Below are positions 1-17,049 of a stretch of DNA of 64,000 bases, piece by piece (position 1 is the first letter of the stretch; the number at the start of each line of letters is the position of its first letter). This DNA is from Urechis unicinctus. Lineage: Eukaryota; Annelida; Polychaeta; Xenopneusta; Urechidae. The notes beneath the pieces were generated by a model. It searched no databases. It was not told the origin of the DNA and worked only from the letters and a program-made list of their open reading frames with translations. The position numbers and the translations under genes are program-made. The stretch covers positions 73,475,644 to 73,539,643 of the forward strand of contig CM067356.1 in assembly GCA_034190875.2 (NCBI GenBank). The letters are read 5' to 3'.

Positions 1-1454
1 CATAGCGCCTCGTGGAATTGTTATTCGGTAACATCATTGCAATGTGGCTCGGCGACTTATGAAGTATATGGAAAGTGTCATAAGGGTAGATTTTCTTCTT
101 TGAGGAATGCCATCATGCACGTACTAAGCACAATGAGCACGAAGAAAGAAATACGATAACAATTGTAAAATTTATCTTTATATGGCTGGCTGCATAATGG
201 AATCATACATACCTTGGCTTTGTACTAGTCCTCAACGAAGTAGTAGAACCTGAGAGGGCAAATTCACTGTCCATCGCCTTAAATACCTAAGCGTCGGGTA
301 CGGGTTAAAACCAATGCAGAAAGATTGTTCGAGACAGCCACGAGGCGACCGCATGCTGTGATGCAATATTGTATTCGGTGGATATAAATATATATAGGCT
401 GCAGCAAACATTTGGGTGGTGCAACACAATGATCATTCGTCTGAATATAACTTCCCTTTAGAAAAGTCATAATGTGCGTGATAGCGGCAAGATGTTGCTA
501 ATGCATGACGCAACATAAAATGACCATGGTTATTTTGTTTTTGTTTTGTTTTGTTGTAAAGTGCGTGTTTATCAGGTTCATATAAGGAGACAAAATGTGT
601 CAAGGCTATATTCTTTCTACAGTCTGCCAAATACAAACGTGAAATATGTTTTCAAAGATGCTTCACTAATTCAGTGATTTAATTACACGCCACAGTATAT
701 GCTAGGTCACAGATTAAAGTCTTAATGTTATATCATTTATTTATGAGCTTGGTAGCTCGCCAGTCGATGCACATTTAAATGAGTGCATATTGTGCGCAAA
801 ATATAACAAAGAGCACATAATAATCGCTGTAGTGGTGGAAAATGTTTCTTGTACGCTTTTAATACATTCTACCAACAAGGAATTAGAAGTTCTTTGCGTA
901 CAGAAAATGATGCTTATTGATACCTTATGAGCTATGGTATAGTTTGGGTTTAATTGCATTCACATGTATTGAAAAAATCCGATAGAGATATGACAAGGAA
1001 AGCTATCTGGGAATCATGAGACAATAGATTCAATTGGCCATCGATATCAATTACTGTACCATATAAACAATTGTCCCTTGTGAGTGATCATTACGTTACA
1101 GCTCTTCACACACTGCTTAAAGGATGGCCTTTTTACGTGTTTTGTATGACAGAGGTAAATTATAGCGAAAAGCTGAACAATGTCGGTGGGAAATCGGCTC
1201 TCCTTAGTACTATCTGGCTTATTTCTCCATCACTCTAAAACTCATCAGAGGGTTACTCGTGATAAATTATGATATGTTTAATGGAATTCTGCTTTCAGAT
1301 GGTGATTTGTTTATTCCGACAGACTTAACCACAGGGATTGAATCCAAACGTGACTAGTTTTAGAATTAAGCATCAGTCAGTTCCAGCCATCAGCAGCGGC
1401 ATTAACATTTGAGGTTTATCACTGCGTATAGTTTCATGTTCGGTATTATCTCTG
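1..1454. other. AT-rich non-coding stretch, no gene seen
   Basis: Only short open frames with no recognisable domain, splice-supported exon or repeat partner are visible here. I see no gene and no clear mobile element. Confidence 0.5.
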
Positions 1455-1825
1455 TGATGACAGAACATCCGACCTGCTCTGATATTGTAAGAAATATCTG
1501 GAATACAAATGGTAAGGAAAATCTTACAAACATTATTATGTATGCTCCCACCATAAGTAATGGGTGTATATTCTGTCTAGCATTTAATATGCTTTGCTCT
1601 TTTCACAACATATCCATATTACGCTTACGTTCAAAGGTAACATTCCCCTTTTACATTACGGATGGTGGTGTTTTTTCTCCATCACTGTTGAAGTGATGTT
1701 ACTGTTGACGTATCAAAATAATTGATAGACGTTAAAGAATGCATACAGTTATGCAGTTTTGTTGCATGATAGCTTGCCACCCATCAACGACAATACCTAC
1801 GGGCCAACACGGACGGTGTTTTGTG
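1455..1825 (+). repeat. Repeat family R1, copy a (short)
   Basis: Strongly similar to 47430-47770 and in part to 33885-34050. Shared landmarks are the string around ACATCCGACCTGCTCT, the block GGTGGTGTTTTTTCTCCATC, and the block TTGATAGACGTTAAAGAATG at the right end. Upstream of about 1455 the similarity to the other two copies stops, so this copy holds only the right end of R1. An open frame of 95 codons crosses it and a similar frame exists at 47387-47677, but the alignment between them needs indels that shift frame and shift back. I therefore treat it as non-coding. Confidence 0.7.
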
Positions 1826-4820
1826 AAATATATTCTTATCAAAAACAACTAATGTAAAGTCTAACTGCCGTTTGTCAGTCCTACCGTTTCCATCATTCGA
1901 GTTTCAGGACAATACATTGCATAACTAAGTGGTTTTCAGGAGGACAATTTATACTAGAAACACCTACGCGACATTACTGCGTGGATCTTTGACCCTGGCC
2001 GATGAATTATTTAGTTTGACTTCCCCTTCCCTCTTCCTGTCGGAGCATCTGCTAAGACGTATGAGCTCCCAGTACCTCTTGAAAAATTCAGGGAAACCTG
2101 CAAACCGCTGCCGTACTGAAAGAAACACATGGTGAAATTACGTCTCTTCAGGTAGGGATAATAATATCCCAAAGAATACACACCAAAGGAAGACAGGCTG
2201 GCTACATGTCCAAGCATCAGTGGATTGGTAGGGGAGTTTCTCCATCAACACGTCGCGTTGACTTCGAAATCCGTGTGAAATAATTTACATTAATATGACT
2301 GTGGACAATTTTATTTCTATATATGGCAAATAACCAAAGCTAACTCAAACTCGTCTCGATTAATTAAGGGACAGAAAGTTTTCGCCAATGCTCACATCCC
2401 ACGAACGCGAAGGGATGATGTGTACATTTTTGTTGTCATAGTTAAGTTCCCGCAGATTTCACTCACCTTTCAGTAACTGAGTTTGCCAATTAAAATAAAT
2501 GTCAAGAATGCGCGGCTATCTGTTGTATGAGGGAATGTAAAGCGTTGGTAATAAACGGCGTAAAGTGAATAGCGAACATGTCGTATTACGTATTCAGCTT
2601 TTATCACCACGTCATTAATGTCCGGAGGTTATATTACCATCCATCCCCATATAAATTCTTTTGTTCGATGTCAGAAAACAAGATCGCTTGTGCGGCACGC
2701 CAATGAAATATGGAGGTGAATATATCGATATGTTTCCAGCTTCATTTCCTTGAACGTTGCAAAACCTACTTGGACTGTTCATAAGATGTCATAGCATGTG
2801 ATTTGCGCTAGAAAACAATTATAATTTTGTCGAATTGATAGTTGCATTGTGTTTCTGTTTTGAATAAATATCTAGCGATTGTAACAATTTAAAAACAGTT
2901 AGGTTGTTTAAGCATTGTCTTTGTATTTAAGTTCCACACTCTGCTATTAGTTCGTTGGTTTTTGCACTGTTTGTAAAATAAAGCAGTAAGACATAGATGA
3001 TGCATCTGGATATCAGGCGTCACGTTAGCACTGAATGTGCTAAGCCATCTTGTACACACGTATGATTGCTGTTGATGCCACTCAAAGTCTTTGGCAGCGC
3101 AACAGCGAAACACTCATCGTCACACGAACACTATTATTAATGAGTAAATGCAGATGATACTCTGATATCAGTTATGGACTCTTAATTTGCTCAAAATAAA
3201 CGTGTCGTGTAAATGTGATTGCTGGTCATTGATACATTACAATCGTATGGAACTAATCAACAGAGGCCAAGAATGTCCCGTAGCTGCACAGCGGACAAAT
3301 GACCCATAAGTGGCTAGGAAGTTAATCATAATCTCGTCAGCCTATTTCTCCCTTAATGCGGCTTGTTGACGGTGTATTGCAGCCGAGCTCTTTCGGCTTA
3401 TTAGAAAAAACAACTCTCCATCACACTGATTTATTGAATCTAGCAGTCCCACATTACATTATTTAACTAATATATATGAAAATCGGAATTCCGCGAGAGC
3501 ATGTTAATATCTATATATATAAATAAAACAACTTTCACACTGCGATACATAGCCTATATATCATTAAATATCTATAAGTAAAGATCTTTTTAATATGCAC
3601 ATTCGCTGATTCGATTTTGTTTAATGTTGCTTGTCCCTAAGCATATCAGAGAAAGCTAAATTGACTGTCCTGTTATAATCCCTAACTCGGACGAAACGAA
3701 CAACGGTCAGGTATTCCCTTTACCTAGGGCCAACCAATTTGAGCAGATGTGATTGCTAAACTAATACATATGCTTTTGTGTACCGTATGCATCACTTTCT
3801 TCACTCGCTTGTTCACAAAAACAAAACATTATTACACCGCTATCTATTTCTATGTCTATGTTACAGGGAAGCCAAATGACGGAGGGACTATATGCTTCCA
3901 CGCCTCTACTAGTTCAAGTACATGGCCGTGAGTAGATATGCTATATTGAATTCTATACCAAGACACAATATATGAGATGCAATATATTTTATGTCATACT
4001 TGCTTTGTCTTTTATAAACTCTTTTGAGTAAGTCTATATGTCACCGAGTACATGCAGGGTCCTGTTATCGTCATCAAATAGCGATACATCATCGTTTCAT
4101 TAAACTGAAGTTAGTAGCGTGATACGGTTAATCTTTACATCATATCATGGTCGCTCATCAAGCATTTACGAATCTCCACATCATTACCAGATTATATGTG
4201 TCTTCTCTGTTGCATGTTACCACCGTCTGAAGGGTTAGATACAATTGCAGACTTAACTCTGCATTGTCTTGGGAGAGATTTGCAATCAATAATTTTTCAG
4301 CAAGAAATGGTAATATTACCGCTACAAGAAGCTTATCCTGACGGATTGACAAGATTGTACTTGTAAATGGGTGAGTCAGCTGCACCACAGTTAAACACAA
4401 AGAGCACTGAAGGAATGGATGTTTCCAGTAGTCAGGCTATGTATTCAACATTATGTCTTGAATTAATGCTGCAATTCATCACCATTAGGTTCTCAACAAC
4501 AGCATCCCGTGGAGAAAAGAAACGAATTACGAGTTATCTTTTGTCGCGATGCCGATATCCTTCAGGTTAACATGAAGATGCATGTGATGCAGCATTAAAG
4601 GTGCATTTTTTCCCAAAAATATGGCATGCGGTTTATTTGGCTCCATTTAATAGAACGACTCTTTTGGAACCCACATCACATATTTTGCAGACTGGTTCAA
4701 CACTATATCGTCCATTACACCGTATCGAGATCTGTCGGTCACACCCATGTTTACAAACATGAGCACATGTCGATGAGAAAATGACGCATGCGTATTGAAG
4801 GGTCATTTGTTTACAACACA
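1826..4820. other. Non-coding stretch, no gene seen
   Basis: No open frame with recognisable protein character and no repeat partner was found by eye. Short AT-rich runs occur around 3470-3580. Nothing else can be supported. Confidence 0.45.
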
Positions 4821-4821
4821 T

Positions 4822-4888
4822 AGTCTTGACGTCACGCGCAGCGCAGATTCGACAGAAGGTGGAAACGCAAGCAGCCGAAATGGTGAGT
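4822..4888 (+). promoter_or_regulatory. Possible CpG-rich promoter with CRE and first-exon start codon
   Basis: A full cAMP-response-element palindrome, TGACGTCA, is at 4827-4834, followed by a locally CpG-rich stretch unusual for this AT-rich DNA. An ATG at 4880-4882 in good initiation context is immediately followed by a consensus splice donor, GTGAGT (4883-4888). A start codon placed right at a donor is known from many ribosomal-protein and other housekeeping first exons. I could not find a convincing second exon downstream, so this may be a fossil or coincidence. Confidence 0.25.
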
Positions 4889-6480
4889 CTTTTGATTTCT
4901 TCATTTCTGGTATGACTCTTCTTTTATTGGAGTTAACGAAAGTTATGTAAAAAAAGAGCCCGCCTCAATATAGTGAATCCTATAAATTTATATTACCGTC
5001 TGATCGGTGCTAACCCTGAGGCTGCGCATGTTTAAGCGTAATAAAAAAGATATTCTTGACTACTCTGTCACATTTTTGAGTATAAAGCTAAGAGACTTGT
5101 TCGTAGTTGAATTATTTCATATGCAATTATCGGTGCTTTTTCATCGAAATCTATTGGAATATTCCTGAATGAACTCATAAACTGTATTATAAATCAAGGG
5201 GCTGGGGTCTCCCTCAGGACGTCTACGTTATCTGGTTATAGCGAACTGAAACAGGCTTTTGAATTGGCCGGCCGACCGCTATTTTCTATGCATACATAAA
5301 CCCTACAGAGAAGATAGCGCTCTGCCGATGCAAATCCCTGTGTAATGAAATGTAGAAGCTAGGAGTTTGGGGTGGTATGTATAATCGTATGGGTTTGGAC
5401 AAGGGACAGTAGACGGATGGAGAGGTTCTGATTTGGGTTATTTTAAGTTTATTGCAACCCGCCTTGATAAGACTGGTTTAGATTGTTTGTCTATAATTGT
5501 CTACATTAACACCATGCAGGTGTTGTAGAAGCCTTGGACAGCTGGAATAAATTTGATTAAATTTATGGATAGAAATAACCTTAAACCTGTATTGTTATAA
5601 AAAAAAATTGTCCGACTTTTGCAGGCTTTTGGCTCAAACACTGTAACGTTATTGATTGAATGAATCTTGTCATGTTCATTCATAAATTAAATTGAACCAA
5701 CCCACTTTCAAATATAAGAAAATCGAAACGTTGAATCTGTTAATGGCTTCTTTTTTCCTCCATCTTTTCTTCGTTTCATGCTTTGGTCGTCCATTATCGC
5801 ATATGAAAATAGCGCAAACTAAACATCCGCAGGCGGCGAACTGCACAGAGTGATGACGTTGCTGTGTTTCCGGAATTAATAATACATGAGCCTCCAAATA
5901 AGGGTTATTTTTGACGGGACGTAAAAATAAGGGACTGAAAGTTTATTTAAGAACAACAAGCAATATATACGGCCATTCTAACTTTGGATTTCGGATATCA
6001 GCACCATTTTAGATACTATTGCATTGAGCAACTTTAATTGCGATTAAAAATCTAAATTGAAATTATCTGTTAGTCCGACCCTGTGTGCAAACATAATCAA
6101 GCCAGCTACAGGCAATAACAGGTCATCCGCGCGTTGGCTCTGGAGAGTTTTGGAATGAATAAGTAGCCTCAAGAGGCAATGCGTACGAGGCATGGTGGTG
6201 ATTAGCAGTCGAGTAAACACCAGCTTATGCGCTGGAAATATCCCAGCACCCGAGCGTATAGGTAATCACGCGGCTGGTTGATTGGTCGGAGCACATAGAC
6301 CATAGTGTCTGCATACATGAGAAATACTTGACATTGACGTCGATGGTTGTTCATTTTCAAACGCGCAGCATCTATACTACCAGGTCCCGTGCGCTAGGAT
6401 TGACCATAATATCGGCATATATGGCTTAATCTATATTACAGCTATCAATCCAATAAGACATGTAAGATGTAATCTAGAAA
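4889..6480. other. Non-coding stretch, no gene seen
   Basis: No exon chain continuing from the possible start at 4880 could be built, because candidate frames meet stops quickly. There is no repeat partner that I recognise. Confidence 0.45.
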
Positions 6481-6484
6481 ACGT

Positions 6485-7850
6485 GATTCACTTAACCTCG
6501 GTTGGAACATGAAGGAGAGCATTATTTGCCCAGTCCATATATTTAGAGCCTATACCAAAGACAGACAACAATTCTTTCGATTGATATTTTCAAACATGAC
6601 TCAGGCATGTACGACCAAGTCAGTGTAGTAGATATTGCCATACTCTTACAAACCATTGGAACAGCATCTGACTTACGAATAAGCCAACACACATGTTTTC
6701 CCCACGCGGAACACCATCGTTTAATTAAATGAATACGCGGTTGAACAATGCACTACACGGCATGCCGTGAGAGGGGAAGGAACGGATCAGTTTTGTTCTC
6801 ACGATCCGAAAGGTTATTTATCAGTACAGTGTATTAAACCACCGGTCTCTTGATACCCTTCTATCTCTTCTTTCTGCGAACTGAACCTAAATCCTGGTTC
6901 ACTTCAGTATTTATCAGATGGATAATCATTAGTAGGGTTATCTTGCAATGCGATTGCTGCTAGATGTGACAGTAGTAAACAATCTGCAATTCTGGACCTG
7001 CCTCCGTCTCGAATAGAAGTGCTTCGGGATTCTCTGTCACGACCTGATACCAAACCAATCTATTGATCCTCCAAGGCCGCCTTGTTTATCTCCTGGTGTA
7101 TCATGATCAAAAATCAAGATGAATCGTTGGGGCTGTTTATTGCATGTGGCAGAGTAATTGTCGACCTGATGGATGACGTGGACTGGTCGGATATTGGCTA
7201 TCGGCCGTTGTTGAATGCAAAATGTCTGGGTCACAAGAGGTAATATACACATTGCATCTATGTCTTAAATAATTATAAGTAAATTAGATGCAACCACTAT
7301 GGAGGTTCAGTTTAAAATGCGAAATCTGCGTAAACTATACTGGGGTTTTCGCATAATCAGGCTACTCATTCATTCGGCCTGACTTAACTGCTACATTATA
7401 ATTACTTTGATGATTGCCATCTGGGATATCGTATATAACAACCGTTAGCAGTAGTCGTGGATACTAGGAGCACAAAACAGATTAGTAAGATGGATCCTTG
7501 TCACGTGATATTGTTCTGCTTCACTGACAATCAAACGTCCAAGATCGCGCTTCTTAACGCAGCGGGAATCATCTCTCGTGTCTTCTCTTGCATACTTGTC
7601 TTGCAGCGGATATATTTGCCTGCTTCATCAACGTAGATGACATTATATTCGGCTCTCGTAAATCGAAAATTCAATTGCAAATAGCAATATTTCCAGTATT
7701 TGAAGGTGTGCAACAAGACAAATATCGCTCAATATCCATGTATTAACGTCTGTGACCATTTGTATCGACACCTTGGGAAGCAATGCTCTAAAGATTGAAC
7801 ATATCGGGATAATACATTATTCATCTTTTAGCCGGAAACTCGTGCTTTCC
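6485..7850 (+). repeat. Repeat family R2, copy a (longest)
   Basis: This copy matches 37357-38650 along nearly its whole length and matches 23120-23700 and 26995-27690 in its left half. Landmarks include the string around CCATTGGAACAGCATCTGAC, the block CTGGACCTGCCTCCGTCTCG, and GTGTGCAACAAGACAAATAT near the right end. No copy keeps a long open frame. It looks like an old non-autonomous or decayed element, or part of a segmental duplication. Confidence 0.75.
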
Positions 7851-7899
7851 CAGAGTTCAAATATAAATTGATGGACTAATTCGAAACAGATAGTAGAGG

Positions 7900-10450
<2,551 letters not shown>

Positions 10451-12499
10451 TTTTAGAGTCGGACTTGTAATAAACGGGTTATCCATTGTATTCACATATC
10501 ATTCCTTACGCGCTTGTCGATTATTACGCAAGTCATCTCCATAGTGAAGTCATGTTGATATGAAATCATTTCAAAATTGATAGTGTAGCAGAAAATACAG
10601 TGACATTAGGAATAAAGTTATATTATCTTTAGAACGATGAAGGTTTGTGCATGTTTTCAACTTCATAATAATGTTGTGTAATTTGGATTTAGGCAATATG
10701 ATCAAATATTTGTACAAGTCTCTCGAACATCTTAAGCATCAATCGACGTATAATGTCAAAGATGAGTTTTGGCAACTTTGCGATTGAAGGTTAATCTACC
10801 CTGCAAGGCATTTTCAATCTTCGTTCGGATGACCTTGCCGTGACTGCATATTTTGGTTTGCTATCGTTTTTGCCATCCTTTTTTATTTGCATCATCGAGA
10901 ACAATAACGTGCTGATGTGGATAACTGCATGTGCCAGTCCATTGTTCAATATACTCTTAAAAGGATAGGTGTCTTTGTGATACCACAGTTGTTACAAAAA
11001 ACTACTTCGTCGAAGAAAACAGCCAACAAAATATAACCCGTGCAAATAATGCAGATTATGCACCCGGCACTCATAACTGGTTGTTCCACACATAGATGGA
11101 TTATTTTGTTTTCGTAAAGCTTCACAGCGTACAATTTTTTTAGGACCAAAATAATGCAGAAAATATGATAATTAAGTCAAGAACTGCAATAGCAGAGACA
11201 TGTCGGGCACAATAAAAAGTATTGCAGGGTTTTGAATCCTCGTGCAGCTAACATTTGTTTTGGAATTTGCAGATAATAACAAAAATAATCGCGCGGCTAT
11301 TATTAAAGTACCAAATGGTTTAACTCAGGAATAAATTGGTCAACACTGTTGATTATTTCTCCTAAGTTTTCGGTTACGTGTGACTCAGTTCCAAAAGCTT
11401 GTAAACTCCATTGTCTGGGAAATGTGATTTTGGTTATCAGCAGTATGTTTCGATTGAAACTATAATTATGTCACTCCTCAGTTGTTCTGAATAGAAGATA
11501 GCAAATCAAGGAATAAGTAATGTAGCATACTCTTTGCACCTTTTGCTCCTTCTGGTGCTTAATCGCAATGTCATGTGCATTAATTATAAAAGAAATAATA
11601 TCATTGCCACTGTCAATATTGCTAATATTAATGCTGAAACATAATTCTATGCCATTTAAATCAAATAGCATAACCGTTGCATCCGAACGCCTTAATTTTG
11701 AGAAAATTTATAGTATGGTATCAATGAACTAAAGTCCATGGCTACTTTCGTATTCTATAAAATAGTATTCGGCAATTAATTACCAGCTGATGACCGACAT
11801 ATAGCCACAACAATAAACGAGATGCTTAGCAGTTAAAATATAATAATAGTAAACCGAATACGACATGATATTGCATGGTTATGATCGCATATTTGGACTT
11901 AGTATATACATCACGTACATTGTGAAGGTAACTGTCGGGATGTAACAGATAATTGTTGACAAGACATATCGTCAGATCGCTGCCATGTTTTTAATCTGTC
12001 ATTGACGCCTACAATTTTAACAGAAAACTCAACACAGACTATATGTGTGCCAGAAGAGATGATGCAAATTAATTATAATGCCCATTACTAATGCTTCTCT
12101 GATTGAAAAAATATGTGTGACGGTACATGGCTATGGACGTGCTTGTATCTCTTGGGTCAAAAAGCAGTAAATATTTTGGCTCGTGTAACTTGGTGCGTAT
12201 TAAATGTCATTTGTATGCATGAAAAAAAAAATAACGATTAATTATGCATATACATGTGTATATCACCGCGATTGTTTCTATATTGTCTAATTGACAGATG
12301 AAGTGTTTGCATGAATTCTTCCATGCTGTTATTTGAGCGAAAAATGTTAATGCGTTGGTGTTGTAATGTATGTAGAGTGTGTTTACGTGCGTTTGTGATC
12401 GGCGCGTTAAAATAATTATACGTTTGCGTTTCCTGTAAAACAAAGATATGTTTGCATTTAATGTGAGCACAACATGTGTGTCATGTATGCTCATTGATA
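10451..12499. other. Non-coding stretch, no gene seen
   Basis: AT-rich DNA without a recognisable exon, RNA gene or repeat partner. Confidence 0.45.
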
Positions 12500-14860
12500 T
12501 AGACGTACGTGTATGTGCGAATTCTTTTAAAGGGCCCATCTGTGGAAACGCACTGGTCTCATGACAGGCATATATCATACAAAGACAGATACTGAAAATA
12601 AAGTGATTACTGAAAAAGTCGTGAGCAAGGTTAAAGTGTCAGATAGCGAGCACAATCATCATCGACTGGAATTCATATATGATACATTAAGATAAAGAGA
12701 GCGTTGTATCATGTGTCACCTCTATCATAGCAAGGAAGACCTTTGTGGGAACCAGTAAATAATGTATTCAATGTGCTTCTCGGTGACCATGTCCATACAT
12801 TGTTATGTGATGCCTGTGGCTGCCCAACACTTTTCAGCTCCTATGCTGACATCTAAATGACAGCAATCGTTTTCTTTCATATTCATGATAAAAGCGACGT
12901 ATGGCAAATGCCTGAAGAATGTCGGTTATTCTACGAATAGTCATGTCCTTTAAAACGCAAGTCTCATTGAAGAATGTACAATGAAAATTTTGCACAATGT
13001 ATTAGTATGTGCGTTACGTACGATGCTCAACGTAAGCCGATCAACCAATGACATATAAAACGAGCTTGTTTGGTCGTTCTCCGATTGGCCTAAAAAGATA
13101 TGTTATATTGCAAGATTAACGTTACCACGCTGCGTGTAGATGTGTCTCCGAACCGCAAATCTCACAGAACAATTACCCATAGTGCCGCAATTCTTGCAGC
13201 AGAACCAACTGATATTATTATTTTTCATGAACGGATCATTTTGTGACTGATTTTAGCGGATTAAGGAAAACATCAACTTCAAATGAAACTAAGAAGAATC
13301 CGTTTTATCCATGGACAAGTCATCTATTTACCAGTACTCGTATCTACTTTACCTGTAGTCTACACCAACCTCCATGACAATGCAACATGAGTATAGATAC
13401 AATGAATAAGCAATCTTCTGTCAAGGACATCATATCTCATACGTATAAGGACCTCAGAGAGTGAGTAAAGTGATTCATGTGGGTTGCAACAGGTACGAAA
13501 TGGAGTGCAATATACTTTCACCTTGCCTAAGACACATATGGTGGTGTTTTGTAAAACTGCTACATATGGACGGAAGCCACTTGCGGATTTATGCCATTCG
13601 TGGCAGTAAAAGGTATTGTGGCGTAATTAACACGGTGCAGTGAATTATTCTGAGAATATGACACTCTGTTTGTTTGCCTATTGGTATATCGATGCCTCCG
13701 AGTGTCGATTTGTCAGTCATATTAGGCTAATTCAGTTGATGCTTTCTTAGTACACCATTCAAACAAGAAACTGGGCAAATATGCTTAATGTAAGATTATT
13801 TCAATCTGGCTTGCGACGTAGATTAGTCAAGCATCAGCAGTATGGGCATACATGCTGAAAGACCATTTCTCGCTGTATCGTTTCAGGCATCAAACCAGCT
13901 CTAACCCTTATAGAGCAACATCTTGCTCTCACTGCAAAATGGCCGACGGTACTTAACGACCTACTTTGGAGTATCATTCTAAGGCACCATAAAAGCTCTC
14001 AACCCATACAGTACCATTAACCAGAGATGCAGATACAATGCCCCCGCCAAAGACCCAGCCGATTCGCCTTCAGGCCAGGATATTCTAGAACAGAGCCATG
14101 AGTGCTCATACTGGGTGGGTTCAGCCTGCTAAGGCTGCGTTTTGTGTCATTAGCTCAAACGGCCTTATTTAACACCAAAGCTCTCGAAAATATTTCTCTT
14201 GAAAATTTCGGAATGCTGTCATATTTTGGAATATTCGGCGGTATGCGCTTGAGTAGTATAGACAATATAGATAATGGCACAGCAAGCACGTAAGCATTTG
14301 TAAGCCCTATTACCCCTTTACGCAACAGATTTCACAAGCTCATGCCCTGCATCTCATCACTGGCAAGCTCCTCAAGATGTTTCACTCGCTTCACAAGGTA
14401 ATCGTTTTTAGTCTCAAAATCACTGACCGATCTCTAAATAAAATATCACGTCTCTCAAATTATCTATATCTAACTCGAACTCTTTAATACAACCTTCTAT
14501 CTACGCAATACGTTCTTCGCTGCTCATTTCTACACCTGACCCCCTCATTTATTCAATACGCGGAAAGACTGGGTATCTGCAGCGAGTATTTAATCCCGGC
14601 ATTTAAATCATGTTGCGTGTTGAGGTATGTCGATATCATTCACAGTCAGCTGGTTTGTGAGTAAGCAGGTGCACCCAATTGTTTTCTGACGCCTTCGAAC
14701 TTTTCGTCGTTCTGACGTTGGATTAGTGCGTTTGTGTTTCATAAATTAAAAGCGTCTGATATGGTTTGACAGATCTAGCCTTAATTTCCCCCTTCATTTA
14801 TGTTTTCATTGTGACCTCAGCTAAGACGAGTTTAAACGCATGATCCGAAATATTGCCCTC
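12500..14860 (+). repeat. Repeat family R4, copy a
   Basis: Matches 29960-32460 over more than 2 kb and, in pieces, 54650-54830 and 55790-56110. Landmarks are CTCTATCATAGCAAGG (12721), the ATGGACGGAAGCCACTTGCG region (13567) and the CACAGTCAGCTGGTTTGTGA region (14641). The right third contains a decayed minus-strand coding sequence, described separately. Confidence 0.75.
13870..14850 (-). pseudogene. Decayed coding sequence in R4, copy a
   Basis: On the minus strand short peptide blocks survive between stops and frameshifts, in the same order as in the copy at 31650-32455. Examples are LAEVTMKT near 14815, EERIA-stop-IEGCIKEFELD near 14500-14560, and an EELASDEMQGMSL-like block near 14350-14400. 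The charged, helix-prone blocks suggest a coiled-coil protein. I do not recognise the family. Several in-frame stops show that it is no longer functional. Confidence 0.45.
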
Positions 14861-15429
14861 GTTGGGTGCTGTCGATATAGTGTCAACAAAGTTATTCAAT
14901 TTTCTATGCGCAAAATTGCGGACATGATCAATTGTTTTAACTTAATGCTCAGTAGGCGACTGAAACATTTTCGATCGATTCATCTTACCCCACAACCAGA
15001 CTCAGTAGTGCCTATCACAGTAGCAATATGAATAGCAACTACTGTAGACATAAAACCTACACCACTTGCGCCAAAACTCCTATCTGAGCAAATGTATGTG
15101 GCGATCGAATAACGATACAGATTCTATCAGTACGTTTTCGTTATTTATCATGTGATTATCTTACGTGCCCCTGATGGAACATGGATACGTTAAGGCGCAT
15201 TGATATGCACTTATTTGTAGTTGTTTTGTCACGTGCCTGTACATATATTGCCTCGTGTACTTTGGAACGACATGTATTTCATTTCTATAAATGTTTGATT
15301 TTATGAAAACAAACGCATCATCGAGATGCTAATTGGTTAATCATTAAATAAACAGATATACGGGCATATGTTTTAACATGCGACGTGTGTTTGCGTAACA
15401 GTATGTATTATTTTCTTTTTACTAAAAAA

Positions 15430-17049
15430 AAGAATGCGTTAGTGTTGTACAGAGTACAGTGTTGAGCGACGTCAATGTTTAAAATATAACATATTTTAGA
15501 AAAAAATACTTTTTATTACAGATGAAAAAAAGTGAAAATATAAATAGCAACGTCTATATTGAAAACACTACATATTTTTGCGCTTAGTCTATCGGCTTTT
15601 GCTATCTATCGCCTTAATAAGTACCAAATCTTGGTGTGAACCAAAATGCAAGGCTGAGAGTGTTAATTAGTAATATGTAATATGCGCTAAATACTACAAT
15701 ACGACTCATGTATAAAATAGTGTAGACAGTGCATAGGACAGCTGAGCTATTGATTGCAAAAAAAACAATTTAAGTAAATGCTCATTTATCTTTATATACA
15801 CCAGATTGGTGATTGCATCACAGTCAAAGGCAATGGATGGGTGTGTCAATCTGCCGGTTTCAATTTTTATCTGCTGTTAAATCTGATTATTTGGTCTTAA
15901 TCTATGGCAACATTAACTCAGGAATTAACTCATCTCGGATACACAGAACCCGCATAACAAAACCCGCGGATGTATTGCAGCCAACTTAAGAGTGCACGCA
16001 TTCGCCGTCGCCAAACATTCAAATGGAGCAGTAATATATAAAACACGTGACAAAACGACGTTTGCAGCTAACATGTCAGCATTCACACTTATACCAACAT
16101 TAATAACAATACTAAGATACAGGATCGAGTTGAAATTGTAGTCAAATCCTATGTAAAACAATAGCAATATTATCATAAATAATTGACGTATAAATTACAT
16201 GAATATGGTAGTACATGACGACTATGCCGCTAAGGGCATTGCAATACGGTCTTCGGAAAATATACCAAATATCTTTCATTCCATGATAAAGTTCACAATT
16301 ACCACGGAAACCTCTTTTTGCCACCTGCGTCATGCTTGTCATTTTTGCAGCTAATTAATCAATCAATTATGTCGCTTAAATTATTACAGTTGTAGGAAAT
16401 TTGACTCTCTAGCCTGTTTATTAGCTCTAACAAGACATGAAACATTGTCATGATTCTCGAATTCTCTCTTCTGCTACTACCTGCCGCTGTCAGCTCTTCA
16501 TACCTCGCGACAGCCTCGACCTGCTTTTTATGAGACAATTCGCGTGGTATGCATCCACCAGAGAAGGATATATACTTTCTCTCTATGTTTGCATATACTA
16601 TTATGTTTTACCTATAAGTGATGACAAATATGCGTCTGAGAACCTAAGTAATGTTGGTCGCGTTTTAATAATTAATTGCGTTATCTGGGCACTTTTAACA
16701 CAAAGGTTTCGCTACAATCAAAATTAAATTGCATACGAGGATCACCTCATCCTAAATGGTGAAACACCAAAAACAAATGAGACAAATAACCGACCGATAA
16801 CGGAAATATTCCATGCTAATAATCATTGACTGGCTTTAGGTTTGAGGCTATGATCGTCGACGTCATAACGTGATATATTTACAATGAACAGCTTGTTGAT
16901 GATATGAACTGTGGAAAATGCTATGCGGCATAGTCGTAAGCGTTTAACTAATTATTTTTTATCCACGATGATTCATAAATTGATTTACCACAATTGAAAA
17001 TAGCAGCAGTCTATGGGGCGGTTAATAACCAGGCAACTTTTGAATGGTA
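15430..17049 (+). repeat. Repeat family R5, copy a
   Basis: Collinear with 51225-52735 over about 1.6 kb; an internally deleted inverted copy lies at 58385-58630. Landmarks are the string around ACGACGTTTGCAGCTAACAT (16056) and the block GAAATTTGACTCTCTAGCCT (16396). Similarity to the second-half copy ends abruptly at about 17049, where the extra 8.5 kb of the first half begins. Confidence 0.78.

Noticed and set aside
1409..1696. 95-codon open frame shared with the R1 copy at 47387-47677
   Set aside because: Similarity is explained by DNA-level repeat homology. The alignment needs indels not divisible by three, and the third copy at 33.9 kb has a stop early.
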